Notes under the pieces: model-generated
What the model saw: only the letters and a program-made list of their open reading frames with translations
Told to the model about the DNA's origin: nothing
The model's database searches: none
Assembly: GCA_963612735.1 (NCBI GenBank)
Contig: CAVDWX010000093.1
Location: 1 to 39,167 of the forward strand
Reading direction: 5' to 3'
From: CAVDWX01 sp963612735
GTDB lineage: Bacteria; Bacillota_I; Bacilli_A; RFN20; CAG-826
Length of the DNA stretch: 39,167 nt
Shown: positions 22,133 to 31,212 of the stretch, piece by piece
How positions within the stretch are numbered: position 1 is the first letter of the stretch
How the letters are laid out: every line of letters begins with the position of its first letter
Translations under genes and position numbers: made by a program

Positions 22133-23743
22133 ATGAAACAAAGACTAAACATAATTAATGATTGTAGAGGACTATTTCCTCAAGAGTCTTTAAATATCAT
22201 TTTAGAATCAAGAGGAATTAAAGAGATTGAACATTATTTGAATCCTAAAGAGGAAGACTTTATTAATCCATTTGAACTTACAAACATGAAAAAAGCTATG
22301 GATTTAACTATTCAGACAATCGAAAATAAGGAGAAAATTTTTGTATTCTTTGATACCGATAACGATGGTATTTCAAGTGGAACAATTGTTTTTAATTATC
22401 TTAAATCTTTAAATGCAGATGTTACGTGGCATATTAATAACGGCAAGCAACATGGATGCAATCCAGAATTTATAGAAACACTAAGCATTATTAAACCAGA
22501 CCTGTTAATTATTGTGGATAGTTTAGATGGCGACACAGAATACTATTCTAAAATTCATAAAATGGGAATTAAGACTATTGTCCTAGACCATCATGCCATC
22601 AATAATGAACCATACGATGATTATATAACTTTAGTTTCGTCTCAAAGGGATTATTCTAACCCCGCTTTAAGTGGAGCTGGTGTTTGTTTAAAATTTATTA
22701 TGGCTTTAGATTCTGAATTCTGTTTAGGTATAACTGATGATTATTTTTGCCTTGCTGCGAGTGGCATTTTAAGCGATATGTGCGATGTTTCTATTAACTC
22801 GTATGAGAACCGATACATTGTAAAAAAGGGCTTAGAGAATATTAAAAACGACTCTCTGAAGAAGTTAGGCGGAGGTTTTGCATTTAACAGTTCTACTATT
22901 TCTTTTAGCGTTGCTCCTAAAATTAACGCAGCTAATAGATTAGATAGAAATGAAATTGCAGTTAAGACAATGTTAGCCAATGATCCTGATGACTTAGCTA
23001 GTTATTCACGCAAGTTAACACGTTGTAAGACAGAACAAGATAAAGCGGTTGATAAATTAATGCCTGATGTAATTAAACAATGTGAAACACAACAGGACAA
23101 GAAAATGTTAGTTGCTTTTGTTGATTCTAAATATGGAATTAACGGACTGATTGGGAACAAAATTTTAAGTATGTACAACAAACCAGTGCTTATTTTAAAA
23201 GAAGGAGCTGTTAATTATTCTGGTTCAGCTCGTGCTAGTGGAGTAGATGATTTTAGAGAGATTTGTTTGTCTACGGGGTTATGCGAAGCCAGAGGGCATG
23301 AAAATGCTTTTGGCTTTGAATGTTACCAAGGTTGTTTTGGGGAGTTTAGAAGGATTATCGAAGATAAATTATCAAATATTGAATTTGAAAACAAAGTAGA
23401 TATTGATGCTTTACTAAATCAGTCAGATGTAGATAAAGGATTAATCGATAAGGTAAAGGAATGTGATTTTGTATCAGGGATGAATTCTAAACCATTAAGA
23501 TTTGCAATTCAAATTGACGATTACGAAATTAGCAATTTTAGTAAAGGAAAACACCTTGTATTAAAATGCAATAATATGATTTTTATCAAATGGAATTTCA
23601 TTGGAGATTGGGAAGAATTAGAGGATTGTGCATTGTTAGGAATTCCAATTCTCTGTTACGGCACGCTTCAATCTGGATATATCGGTAGGACTTTTTACAA
23701 TCAAATGATTTTAGATGGATTTGAAATTAAGTATGAGGATTAA
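22133..23743 (+). CDS. recJ: RecJ-like single-strand DNA exonuclease (DHH family), 536 aa
   Basis: ATG 22133 behind AAAGGGG. DHH phosphoesterase core: DTDNDGISS at 74-82, IIVDSLDGD about 127-134, and the signature DHH at 152-154 (VLDHHAIN), then GAGVCLKF. The DHHA1 part carries GSARASGVDDF and ARGHENAFGFE, equivalent to the RecJ GSxR and GHxxAxG motifs. A C-terminal OB-like domain (FAIQIDDYEIS) is present. Somewhat shorter than bacterial RecJ. Degrades ssDNA 5' to 3' with Mn or Mg; in this operon probably removes primers or aids recombination. Equivalent to SPbeta YorK. Overlaps nothing; two bases separate it from dnaE. Confidence 0.88.
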   Translation: MKQRLNIINDCRGLFPQESLNIILESRGIKEIEHYLNPKEEDFINPFELTNMKKAMDLTIQTIENKEKIFVFFDTDNDGISSGTIVFNYLKSLNADVTWHINNGKQHGCNPEFIETLSIIKPDLLIIVDSLDGDTEYYSKIHKMGIKTIVLDHHAINNEPYDDYITLVSSQRDYSNPALSGAGVCLKFIMALDSEFCLGITDDYFCLAASGILSDMCDVSINSYENRYIVKKGLENIKNDSLKKLGGGFAFNSSTISFSVAPKINAANRLDRNEIAVKTMLANDPDDLASYSRKLTRCKTEQDKAVDKLMPDVIKQCETQQDKKMLVAFVDSKYGINGLIGNKILSMYNKPVLILKEGAVNYSGSARASGVDDFREICLSTGLCEARGHENAFGFECYQGCFGEFRRIIEDKLSNIEFENKVDIDALLNQSDVDKGLIDKVKECDFVSGMNSKPLRFAIQIDDYEISNFSKGKHLVLKCNNMIFIKWNFIGDWEELEDCALLGIPILCYGTLQSGYIGRTFYNQMILDGFEIKYED

Positions 23744-23745
23744 TT

Positions 23746-26700
23746 ATGAAAAGATATAATAATTACCATAAACATACTCATTATAGTAATTTAAGCACGT
23801 TAGATTCATGCTCTAAGCCAATTGATTATATAAATCGTGCCAAGGAATTAGGACAAATCTCATATTTTACTACCGAACATGGATGGCAAGGCAATATTTT
23901 TGAAGCATTTAAATTATGTAAAGAAGCGAATCTTAAACCAATTTATGGAGTTGAAGCATATTACGTAGATAATTCTTCCATCAAAGAAAGTAGAGCAAAT
24001 TACCATATTGTTTTAATTGCTATGACTAATAAAGGAAGAAAGCAAATTAATAAAATTATTTCTCATGCTCAAACAGATGGATTTTATTATAAAGCCCGTA
24101 TTGATTTAAATGATTTATTAACTTTGAATGCTGATGATGTAGTAGTTACATCTGCTTGTGTTGCTACTAGAATGTTTAAAGGAGATGATTGGAAAGAGAA
24201 ATTTTTCAATCCGATTTTTTCTCATTTTGGCAAACATTTTTTTCTTGAAGTACAGGATCACAATCATCCAATACAGATTGAATTGAACAAAAAAATCATA
24301 GAATTACATTATAAAATTGGAATTCCTATTATCCACGGATGTGATAGTCACTATATTTATGCAGAAGATGCAGAAATTAGAACTAAATTTTTAAATGCAA
24401 AAGGGATGAATTATGGCGATGAAGATAGTTTTATATTAGATTATCCAGATTATGATACGATCATTGCTCGTTATCAAGAACAAGGGGTTTTAACAAAAGA
24501 AGAAGCAGAAGAAGCTTTAGATAATACATTGATTTTTGACAAAGCAGAAGGAATTGATTTAAATTTTGATTTTAAACTACCTCATTTATCTATGGTAGGC
24601 AATGACTCAAATGCACATTTAAAAAAATTGATTTTAAAATGTTTCAAAGAAAAAATACAACAAGGTTATATAAAAAAAGAAGATTTACCAAAATACAAAA
24701 AAGAAATTAATTATGAATACAATATCATTAAAAAATGTAATATGGCTGATTATTTTATCCTAGATTATTATATTGTAAAACAAGCAGTAGAAAAATATGG
24801 TGCTGTATTAACTCGGACTGGTCGTGGAAGTGCTGTGTCCTTTCTTACTAATTATTTATTAGGTTTTACTCAAATAGATAGATTAAAATCTCCTATTAAA
24901 TTATATCCTACTCGTTTTATGAGTGCTGAACGTATTTTAAGTACAAGGTCATTACCAGATATAGACCTTAACTGGAAAGATGTAAAACCTGTTTTAAAGG
25001 CTTCTAAAGATTATCTTGGAGAAGATGGAGTTTATTATATGGTCTCTTATAAACCAATGCAAGAATCAAGTGCATTTAGATTGTGGTGTAAATCTTGCGG
25101 TTATAATATTAGTGAGTATAACAATATCGCTATGGATTTAGAGAATTACAAACAAGATCCAAAATGGGGTAAAATAATAGAAGATAGCAAAGTATTTGTT
25201 GGCGTAATTGAAAGCGTTTCTCCATCTCCTTGTTCTGTGTTACTACTTGATAATTCTATATCTGAAGAAATCGGTTTATTAAAAGTAAAAGATGTAACGT
25301 GTTGTGTGCTTGATGGATATAATTGTGACGTGTTTAAATATTTAAAGAATGATTATCTGCAAGTAACTGTATATTCTCTTATCGATGAAATATATAAATT
25401 AATAGGTAGACCTATTGATGATATTGAGACATTGATTCAAAATTGCGATGACAAGGCTTGGAAACTATTTGAAAATGGCATTACGACAACAATAAATCAA
25501 TGTGATAGTGATTATGATAAAAGTATTTTAAAAAGATATAAACCTAAAAATTTAGCAGAACTAAGTGCTTATGTTGCAAGCATACGTCCAGGCTTTATAA
25601 GCTTATTAAATACTTTTGTAAATAGAGAACCTTACTCTACTGGCGTGCAACAACTTGATGATTTATTACATGATTCCTTTGCGTTCTTAATGTATCAAGA
25701 AAGCATCATGACATATCTTACGTGGCTTGGAATAGAAGAAAAGGAAACGTATGATATTATTAAAAAAATATCAAAAAAGAAATTTAAGCACGAAGAGTTA
25801 GAGATTTTAAAAAATAAACTAAAAAAAGGATGGATTAAACAAGTAGGTAAAGAAGAAGGATTTAATGAGACATGGCAAGTAGTAGAAGATGCCGCTAGAT
25901 ATTCTTTCAACGCAAGTCATTCTCTAAGCGTTGCTCTAGATGCTTTATACGGAGCTTATCTTAAATCACATTATCCTTTAGAATATTTCAAAGTTGCTTT
26001 AACACAATATGATGACGATGAAGTAAGAACTAATAATCTTACTAATGAATTGGAATATTTTGGAATAAAATTAAGTCCTATCAAATTTAGATATTCAGTA
26101 GATGAATATATGATAGACAAGAAAACAAAAACTATATATAAATCTGTGACATCAGTTAAATATTGTAATAAAAAAATTGCTAAAGAATTATACGACCTTA
26201 AAAATAAAATCTATGAGTCTTTTATTGATTTATTAATTGATATTGAGAATAAAACATCAGTCAATAGCAGACAATTAGACATTCTAATAAAACTAGATTT
26301 CTTTTCTGAATTTGGAGAAATCAATACACATTTAAAGCAAGTTGAGTTATTCAATCAGCTAAAAAATCGCAAATCCATTAAGAAAGATAAATTAGAAACA
26401 TATCATTTATTAGAAGAAGATGTACGTAAGTGTGCTGAGAAAGAAACAGAGAAACAGTTTTCTAAATTAGATTGGTTTAAATTATTAAAGTTGCAATTAA
26501 ATCATACTTCATATCCTGCAACTACTTATAAGGATAAAATAAAGTACGAAATGGAGCACTTAGGATATATTAACATAATAGAGTCCGAAGAAAAGCATAA
26601 TGTTTATTTTGTTCAGAATGTTAAAAAGACTAAGAAACTGGCACATATAGCTTTATACGAAGTATATTCGGGAAAAACACGTAATATCAAAGCTTGGAAT

Positions 26701-26904
26701 AAAACAATAGATAGCCAACCTTTTGATAAAGGAGATTTTATAACTATATATTTCTTAGAGTCAAAGGTTAAGAAAATTCCATCAACCGAAATTAACCCAC
26801 AAAATGGAAAAGCGGTTTGGATTTCTGATCCATCTGGTGAAAAGGAATATTGGTTAACAAATAAATATTCAGTACATAGAGAGGAAGTAAATAATATTGA
26901 TTAA
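23746..26904 (+). CDS. dnaE: DNA polymerase III alpha subunit, DnaE type with PHP domain, 1052 aa
   Basis: ATG 23746 after GAGG. N-terminal PHP domain (to about residue 260) with HKHTHYS (His8, His10), TTEHGW, YGVEAYYV and CDSHY, so most metal ligands of a proofreading PHP site are kept. Polymerase palm: GRGSAVSFLTNYLLG, LPDIDLNW with catalytic Asp405 and Asp407, and KNDYLQV with the third Asp536. Fingers: FAFLMYQESIM and FNASHSLSVALDALYGAYLK. A C-terminal OB-like part follows. It is a little shorter than host DnaE (about 1150) and has no DnaQ-like exonuclease insert, so it is not PolC. It replicates the phage genome; corresponds to SPbeta YorL. Stop overlaps the next start (TTGATTAA). Confidence 0.92.
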   Translation: MKRYNNYHKHTHYSNLSTLDSCSKPIDYINRAKELGQISYFTTEHGWQGNIFEAFKLCKEANLKPIYGVEAYYVDNSSIKESRANYHIVLIAMTNKGRKQINKIISHAQTDGFYYKARIDLNDLLTLNADDVVVTSACVATRMFKGDDWKEKFFNPIFSHFGKHFFLEVQDHNHPIQIELNKKIIELHYKIGIPIIHGCDSHYIYAEDAEIRTKFLNAKGMNYGDEDSFILDYPDYDTIIARYQEQGVLTKEEAEEALDNTLIFDKAEGIDLNFDFKLPHLSMVGNDSNAHLKKLILKCFKEKIQQGYIKKEDLPKYKKEINYEYNIIKKCNMADYFILDYYIVKQAVEKYGAVLTRTGRGSAVSFLTNYLLGFTQIDRLKSPIKLYPTRFMSAERILSTRSLPDIDLNWKDVKPVLKASKDYLGEDGVYYMVSYKPMQESSAFRLWCKSCGYNISEYNNIAMDLENYKQDPKWGKIIEDSKVFVGVIESVSPSPCSVLLLDNSISEEIGLLKVKDVTCCVLDGYNCDVFKYLKNDYLQVTVYSLIDEIYKLIGRPIDDIETLIQNCDDKAWKLFENGITTTINQCDSDYDKSILKRYKPKNLAELSAYVASIRPGFISLLNTFVNREPYSTGVQQLDDLLHDSFAFLMYQESIMTYLTWLGIEEKETYDIIKKISKKKFKHEELEILKNKLKKGWIKQVGKEEGFNETWQVVEDAARYSFNASHSLSVALDALYGAYLKSHYPLEYFKVALTQYDDDEVRTNNLTNELEYFGIKLSPIKFRYSVDEYMIDKKTKTIYKSVTSVKYCNKKIAKELYDLKNKIYESFIDLLIDIENKTSVNSRQLDILIKLDFFSEFGEINTHLKQVELFNQLKNRKSIKKDKLETYHLLEEDVRKCAEKETEKQFSKLDWFKLLKLQLNHTSYPATTYKDKIKYEMEHLGYINIIESEEKHNVYFVQNVKKTKKLAHIALYEVYSGKTRNIKAWNKTIDSQPFDKGDFITIYFLESKVKKIPSTEINPQNGKAVWISDPSGEKEYWLTNKYSVHREEVNNID

Positions 26905-27430
26905 AAATTATAAATATACGGACAAAGAAATAAAACAGATTGTAGATTCAATGGTTATTCTTGTGGATACTAGAGAAAAATGCAATGCTCACATTTTAAA
27001 TTTTTTTGATAAAAAGAAAATCCCATATAAATTAAGAGCATTAAACAAAGGAGATTATTCATTTTATATTGCTAAAAATCCTGAACTAGGTATAATTAAA
27101 GATGTATACTTCGATAATGAGATTGTTATTGAAAGAAAAGCTTCTTTAGAGGAGTTGAGTGGTAATTTAACTAAAAATAGAGATAGATTTGAACATGAAT
27201 TATCTTTAGCCCCAAAAAATAAAGTGCTGCTAATAGAAAATTACGATTTTGAAGATCTTGTAGATGGCAATTATGATACTAATTACAATAAAAAATCATT
27301 TTTAGCGAGCATCTTTACTTTTTGGCATAGATATAACATGCCAGTGTTCTTTATGCCTGATTTAAACTATACTCCAATATTTATTAAATTATATTTTACT
27401 TATTATCTTAAAAATAACATTCTGCATTAA
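26897..27430 (+). CDS. ERCC4/XPF-type nuclease, 177 aa, TTG start
   Basis: TTG 26897 lies within the dnaE end behind GAGGAAG. The core ILVDTREK (Asp24, Arg26), the NKGDYSF segment and EIVIERKAS (Glu79-Arg80-Lys81) reproduce the GDX(n)ERKX(3)D-type active site of ERCC4 nucleases; the final Asp is replaced by Glu within SLEEL. Only the nuclease domain is present, without a helix-hairpin-helix tail, as in many phage versions. It likely cuts branched replication or recombination intermediates, as its place after the polymerase suggests. Confidence 0.82.
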   Translation: MIKNYKYTDKEIKQIVDSMVILVDTREKCNAHILNFFDKKKIPYKLRALNKGDYSFYIAKNPELGIIKDVYFDNEIVIERKASLEELSGNLTKNRDRFEHELSLAPKNKVLLIENYDFEDLVDGNYDTNYNKKSFLASIFTFWHRYNMPVFFMPDLNYTPIFIKLYFTYYLKNNILH

Positions 27431-27466
27431 CTAAGCGTAATTAAATAAAGAAATGAGGGTTAAAAT

Positions 27467-27637
27467 ATGAAAGATGGAAGTATCGATGAAGAATCATTGA
27501 AATTAATGAAAAGTTGGTTTGCAAAAAATTGTCCTGAAGATTTAATTCAACCTGCTTTTATTTATCACTCACTAAAAGACATTGGAGAAGATTTACTTAA
27601 GAATATGAATGTTGTTTGTGTAAGAAAAGAGGGATAA
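27467..27637 (+). CDS. Small hypothetical protein, 56 aa
   Basis: ATG 27467 behind GAGGG; ends TAA 27637. The sequence starts MKDGSIDEESLKLMKSWFAK and is mixed helical. Short, but with a good ribosome binding site and a neat fit between its neighbours (two bases to the next ATG), so it is probably real. A TAATTAAA element of the recurring type (27431-27445) lies 21 bases upstream. Confidence 0.6.
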   Translation: MKDGSIDEESLKLMKSWFAKNCPEDLIQPAFIYHSLKDIGEDLLKNMNVVCVRKEG

Positions 27638-27639
27638 AA

Positions 27640-28983
27640 ATGAATATAAAGGATTATATTGAAACTTGTAACGGACATACATATATAAACTCGGTTTACA
27701 ACAGAGACGAACACCTTAAGATCACAAACTGGATAATTTACGGAGCTTATATTTGGGAGTTCATTAGAAAAAAAGCTTTACCGAATAACAGTTTATTTGG
27801 AACGATACCTGTCTCAGTTGATCGTTATTCGATGTATTTAAACTGTCGGACGTTAAATTACGAAGGTAGAACATGTGTTAGGAATATTAAAGACTTAAGA
27901 TTTATGATTACAACACGATCTATGCATATTCCCGCACTATACTTGACCTTGAATTTTAATGAAGGAGCATATGATGATTTGGTTGAGAAATATAGTAATG
28001 ACAGTGCTAACTCTTGGAGTAAATTTTTATTCAAATGCATCATGTATTCTGATTGGGCTTTTTCAGAGTATACCGGTGATTCAAAGTCCGAACATGTTAT
28101 CATCGAAGTTTCTGAGAGCACATACAACTCCGCTTGCAGTAAAGAGCAACTTGACCAGACTATATTTAGATATTATGACGAAATAGCATCGATTATTTTA
28201 TCTAAAAAGATATGCTCATTTAAAGATATAAACCCTTATGTTTCTGAAAATGATGACGCTTGCCTGAGTATATCAGTTGAACACAATGAAAAAGAAAACG
28301 TGCAAATAACAATCGATATGGAGGCTGATGCAGATGTAGTATGGAATTCTTATTTCACTTATGTAGAACAACATTTTGAAATAGATGATTATGTAATGTG
28401 TGAAGATGAAGCATTGTCATTATTCAAACAAAATTGGTTTATGTCTATTATATTGGGGAACTTAATGTTATACAACACAATCGCATTAAATCCTTTTACA
28501 CTATCACTCAGAAAGTCAATCTCTTTTGTAATTCCTGCAACAGACATTACTAAAGCTTTAGCAGATAAAGTTTTAGGTGAAGAGACTGACGAAGAAGATA
28601 TTGAAAGATCTCACTTGAAGGAATTCATAATGAAGAATCCAAATGAAGAAAAGAGAAAATATAAGGATAATACATGTGCCTTTATTATATTGAAAAATGA
28701 TGTAATCAACATAATGAATATCAAAGGAGTACATTTAGAAGATTTTCATTATGAAGGTGATAGATGTATATCAGTGAATATTGAACTATTTGATGAAGAG
28801 AGAGTGGTTTATTTTCCCCTTCTAGTAATAAAAAATAAAGAACAGGAAGTTTATATAAAAACTGTCTTTAATAAACTTTTAGATGCTTTCTTAGATAATG
28901 AATTAATTGATCTTAGAGAAGAAGCTGAAGAAATAGACTGCATGAATAAAAAGAACAAAATACAGTGGTTAGAATATAAATAA
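27640..28983 (+). CDS. Hypothetical protein, 447 aa
   Basis: ATG 27640 is chosen over an in-frame ATG at 27616 because AGAGGG (27627-27633) is at the right distance and the earlier one lies inside the previous gene. The product is long and soluble, with mixed segments (YGAYIWEFIRKKALP, RDLRFMITTRSM-like region) and an acidic linker EETDEEDIE about residue 306. Two similar beta-rich parts seem to carry CLSISVEHNEKENVQITID and CISVNIELFDEERVVYF. No catalytic motif is recognised. Confidence 0.7.
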   Translation: MNIKDYIETCNGHTYINSVYNRDEHLKITNWIIYGAYIWEFIRKKALPNNSLFGTIPVSVDRYSMYLNCRTLNYEGRTCVRNIKDLRFMITTRSMHIPALYLTLNFNEGAYDDLVEKYSNDSANSWSKFLFKCIMYSDWAFSEYTGDSKSEHVIIEVSESTYNSACSKEQLDQTIFRYYDEIASIILSKKICSFKDINPYVSENDDACLSISVEHNEKENVQITIDMEADADVVWNSYFTYVEQHFEIDDYVMCEDEALSLFKQNWFMSIILGNLMLYNTIALNPFTLSLRKSISFVIPATDITKALADKVLGEETDEEDIERSHLKEFIMKNPNEEKRKYKDNTCAFIILKNDVINIMNIKGVHLEDFHYEGDRCISVNIELFDEERVVYFPLLVIKNKEQEVYIKTVFNKLLDAFLDNELIDLREEAEEIDCMNKKNKIQWLEYK

Positions 28984-28995
28984 AGAGGAGATAAA

Positions 28996-29259
28996 ATGTC
29001 AAACATGGATAAAGCAGATAATAAAGCAATTGAATTAGTAGAAAATTATGTAATTGAGCATTTAGATAAATCAGACGATTTAAGTGACTCTATTTTCGTT
29101 TATATCGTTTGGAAGTGTAAAATGTTACAAAACTGGAAATATTTATTAAGTACAAACTTGCTAGATGGTATGTATTATGAACTGACATACAATGGCGATA
29201 ATAAAGAATGGTATTTAGATGCGTACAAAAAATTCGAAAATAGATGTATTAAAGAATAA
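28996..29259 (+). CDS. DUF6275-type phage protein, 87 aa
   Basis: ATG 28996 behind AAAGAGGAG. The IELVENYVIEHLDKSD start, the VYIVWKCKMLQNWKYLLST core and the DGMYYELTYNGDNKEWYLD tail match a widespread small protein of Bacillota phages that I know as DUF6275. Function unknown. The gene ends in a row of small phage genes. Confidence 0.8.
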   Translation: MSNMDKADNKAIELVENYVIEHLDKSDDLSDSIFVYIVWKCKMLQNWKYLLSTNLLDGMYYELTYNGDNKEWYLDAYKKFENRCIKE

Positions 29260-29281
29260 GAATAATCTTAAGGAGAACACA

Positions 29282-29449
29282 ATGAAGAATATTGATGAAA
29301 AACGACATGAAAAACTAAAGTTGATGGTATGGGGGCTTTTTCTTCTGCTTTTTATAGATTTTATATTTGTTATTTATTGGGCGTGGCATGGTAATCTAAT
29401 TTGTAGATTTTTATTATGTTTTTTCATTGGAGATTTTATTATATTTTGA
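29282..29449 (+). CDS. Small membrane protein, 55 aa
   Basis: ATG 29282 follows TTAAGGAG; an upstream ATG at 29219 lies in the preceding gene and has no ribosome binding site. A charged N-terminus (MKNIDEKRHEKLK) is followed by two hydrophobic stretches, MVWGLFLLLFIDFIFVIYWA and ICRFLLCFFIGDFIIF, so it likely spans the membrane twice. Its TGA stop overlaps the TTG start of the next gene. Role unknown. Confidence 0.66.
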   Translation: MKNIDEKRHEKLKLMVWGLFLLLFIDFIFVIYWAWHGNLICRFLLCFFIGDFIIF

Positions 29450-29979
29450 CAAATGTAGATAGCGGTTATTTTAGCAAAAAAGAATTTCAGGATGGATCTA
29501 AAACATGGTATTGTATATGCTTTGAAGCTTCAGGTGATAACAATCGAGAAATTATTATTGGCAAATTTGATACAGAAGAAGACATGGATGGAGCGTTCGA
29601 TAATTTGATGATTGGAGTTGTAGCAAATAAAGAAATACTAGACTTTAGCAATTCAGAACGAAACTCCCTTTATAAAGAGCAAATGCGTAATTTAGCACAC
29701 GAAGTTTCGTCTCGTGTATTGAGTAGTGAACATGAAACATGCCGAGATTATGTTTACGGCTACAGTTCTTTTTCAAATGATGCACAAGCATACTCAATCG
29801 CCTTTGAACAATCATTAAAATTCATGTACGAAATACAAGATACATTTAAACAGGTATGTTACGAACAAGATGCAGATAAAGAAGAATTTATTGAGTTTAT
29901 GAATGCAATTTTCGATTTGTTTGAAACATTAATTTGCAACGAGAAAAGTAAATTAAATATCACCAAAGAGAGAAGTTAA
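29446..29979 (+). CDS. Hypothetical phage protein, 177 aa, probable TTG start
   Basis: The frame is open from 29416 (ATG without ribosome binding site, inside the previous gene). TTG 29446 in a TTGA overlap, 12 bases after GGAG (29430-29433), is the better start. N-terminal beta-rich segment (SKTWYCICFEASGDNNREII), GKFDTEEDMDGAFD, then helices. No family recognised. Confidence 0.62.
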   Translation: MTNVDSGYFSKKEFQDGSKTWYCICFEASGDNNREIIIGKFDTEEDMDGAFDNLMIGVVANKEILDFSNSERNSLYKEQMRNLAHEVSSRVLSSEHETCRDYVYGYSSFSNDAQAYSIAFEQSLKFMYEIQDTFKQVCYEQDADKEEFIEFMNAIFDLFETLICNEKSKLNITKERS

Positions 29980-29981
29980 AT

Positions 29982-30389
29982 ATGTCAATGTTAATTGGAG
30001 ACTTACTAGTGTTAGGATTTCAACATTCAATATTTATTTACTTTGCTAAGTCCGACTTGAGAACAATTAAAAAGATATTTGGTTCACTTGATAAATTCAT
30101 AGCTACGTTAATAAAAAAAATATTAAGGAGGCAAGATGTGAAAAATCAACAAACTGTTAGTGAAATGATTGATGAGAAAGCTTATAAAAAATATTGGAAA
30201 GATATGGAGAGATTAAAGAAAGAATTATATCAAAAAGAAACTGAAGAAGAAATGTTGTGTGGAATCCCAAAATCAGAATTCGGATACTTTGAAACAAATA
30301 TCGCAAGTATGGAATTAACAAATGATGAAAACAGCTACGTAAACAGAATGCAGAGAGCTTACAAAAAAAAGAGAAAAGGAAGCGATTAA
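29982..30389 (+). CDS. Hypothetical protein, 135 aa, with possible internal start at GTG 30138
   Basis: ATG 29982 behind AAGAGAGAAG. The first 50 residues are hydrophobic then basic (MSMLIGDLLVLGFQHSIFIY, IKKILRRQD), suggesting membrane contact. The remaining 83 residues are charged and helical. A perfect AAGGAGG at 30125-30131 stands six bases before an in-frame GTG at 30138, so a shorter soluble form may be made too. Ends in TAATG with the next gene. Confidence 0.62.
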   Translation: MSMLIGDLLVLGFQHSIFIYFAKSDLRTIKKIFGSLDKFIATLIKKILRRQDVKNQQTVSEMIDEKAYKKYWKDMERLKKELYQKETEEEMLCGIPKSEFGYFETNIASMELTNDENSYVNRMQRAYKKKRKGSD

Positions 30390-30586
30390 TGATGAATTAC
30401 CTTGAAGAATTAAATTTATCGACTAAAGTTTATAAAAGTTTAAAAGCAGCGGGATTTGATTATGTTGAAGAATTAACAGAGAAAACCCCAACAGAAATGG
30501 GTCATATTAGAAGATTTGGATCAAAAGCATTCGCTGAAGTTTATAATAAGCTAACAGAATTAGGGTTATCTTTTAAAGAAGAATAG
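30389..30586 (+). CDS. Free-standing RNA polymerase alpha-CTD-like protein, 65 aa
   Basis: ATG 30389 in TAATG overlap, behind AAAAGGAAG. The entire protein is one helix-hairpin-helix domain like the C-terminal domain of RNA polymerase alpha: LNLSTKVYKSLKAAGFDYV, EELTEKTPTEM, then IRRFGSKAFAEVYNKLTELG, which lines up with the alpha-CTD segment NLGKKSLTEI. Gly296 and Lys298 of E. coli numbering are kept, while Arg265 is replaced by Lys. Known family role: binding of UP-element DNA and of activators. As a separate small protein without the alpha N-terminal domain it may bind DNA or compete for activators; that part is inference. Confidence 0.78.
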   Translation: MMNYLEELNLSTKVYKSLKAAGFDYVEELTEKTPTEMGHIRRFGSKAFAEVYNKLTELGLSFKEE

Positions 30587-30595
30587 GGAGATAAG

Positions 30596-30868
30596 ATGAT
30601 TAGATTAAAGAATAATTATGCTATTACATCTAGTAATGGCAATTATACATTAGCAGAGATTGTACATAAAAAGAATAAAGACGGTATCAAGGTTGAAATA
30701 CAAAAGCCTTTATCTTATCAAGCCAGTTTAGAATCAGCTTTGCGTGATTATATTAACTATAGAATGTCAGATGCTATTAATGATAATGATATGGATTTAA
30801 AAGATGTTAAAAAGACTCTAGAAGAATTAAAAGAAGAGATCAAGACTTATAAGGAGTACAATCGTTAA
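30596..30868 (+). CDS. Small conserved phage protein, 90 aa
   Basis: ATG 30596 behind AATAGGGAG. Begins with a beta-rich part (NYAITSSNGNYTLAEIVHKK), then a YQASLESALRDYINYRM helix and a charged C-terminal helix. The plan is common among small phage proteins of Bacillota; function unknown. Ends in TAATG with the next gene. Confidence 0.7.
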   Translation: MIRLKNNYAITSSNGNYTLAEIVHKKNKDGIKVEIQKPLSYQASLESALRDYINYRMSDAINDNDMDLKDVKKTLEELKEEIKTYKEYNR

Positions 30869-31212
30869 TGATTAATAAAAACTTAATAGTTGAACTAAAC
30901 AATAGATGTCAGGATTACATTGAAAAAAATAGAAAAGAAACAGGGCATAATATAGGTGAACTGTCAAAGACGAACAGAGCTTATATTCAAGGTTTTATAC
31001 ACTCATTTCAGTATGTTAATCAAGCAGAAAAATTAATTAAATCAAAACTAAATGAAATCAAAGGTTTTGATGCTATCGATAAAGAACAGATTGAATATAT
31101 ATGTGATTTGATGCAGGCAGTTGAAGAAGCATTAATGGATTCAGAGTGTGAAAGAGAAATTGAAAATATGATTGAAATAACCAATTTTATAAAATGGGGG
31201 AGCGGAAAATGA
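30868..31212 (+). CDS. Hypothetical helical protein, 114 aa
   Basis: ATG 30868 overlaps the previous stop, with AAGGAG (30851-30856) upstream. Helical; NRAYIQGFIHSFQYVNQAEK in the middle, acidic at the end. Not recognised. Overlaps the next start (ATGA). Confidence 0.66.
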   Translation: MINKNLIVELNNRCQDYIEKNRKETGHNIGELSKTNRAYIQGFIHSFQYVNQAEKLIKSKLNEIKGFDAIDKEQIEYICDLMQAVEEALMDSECEREIENMIEITNFIKWGSGK

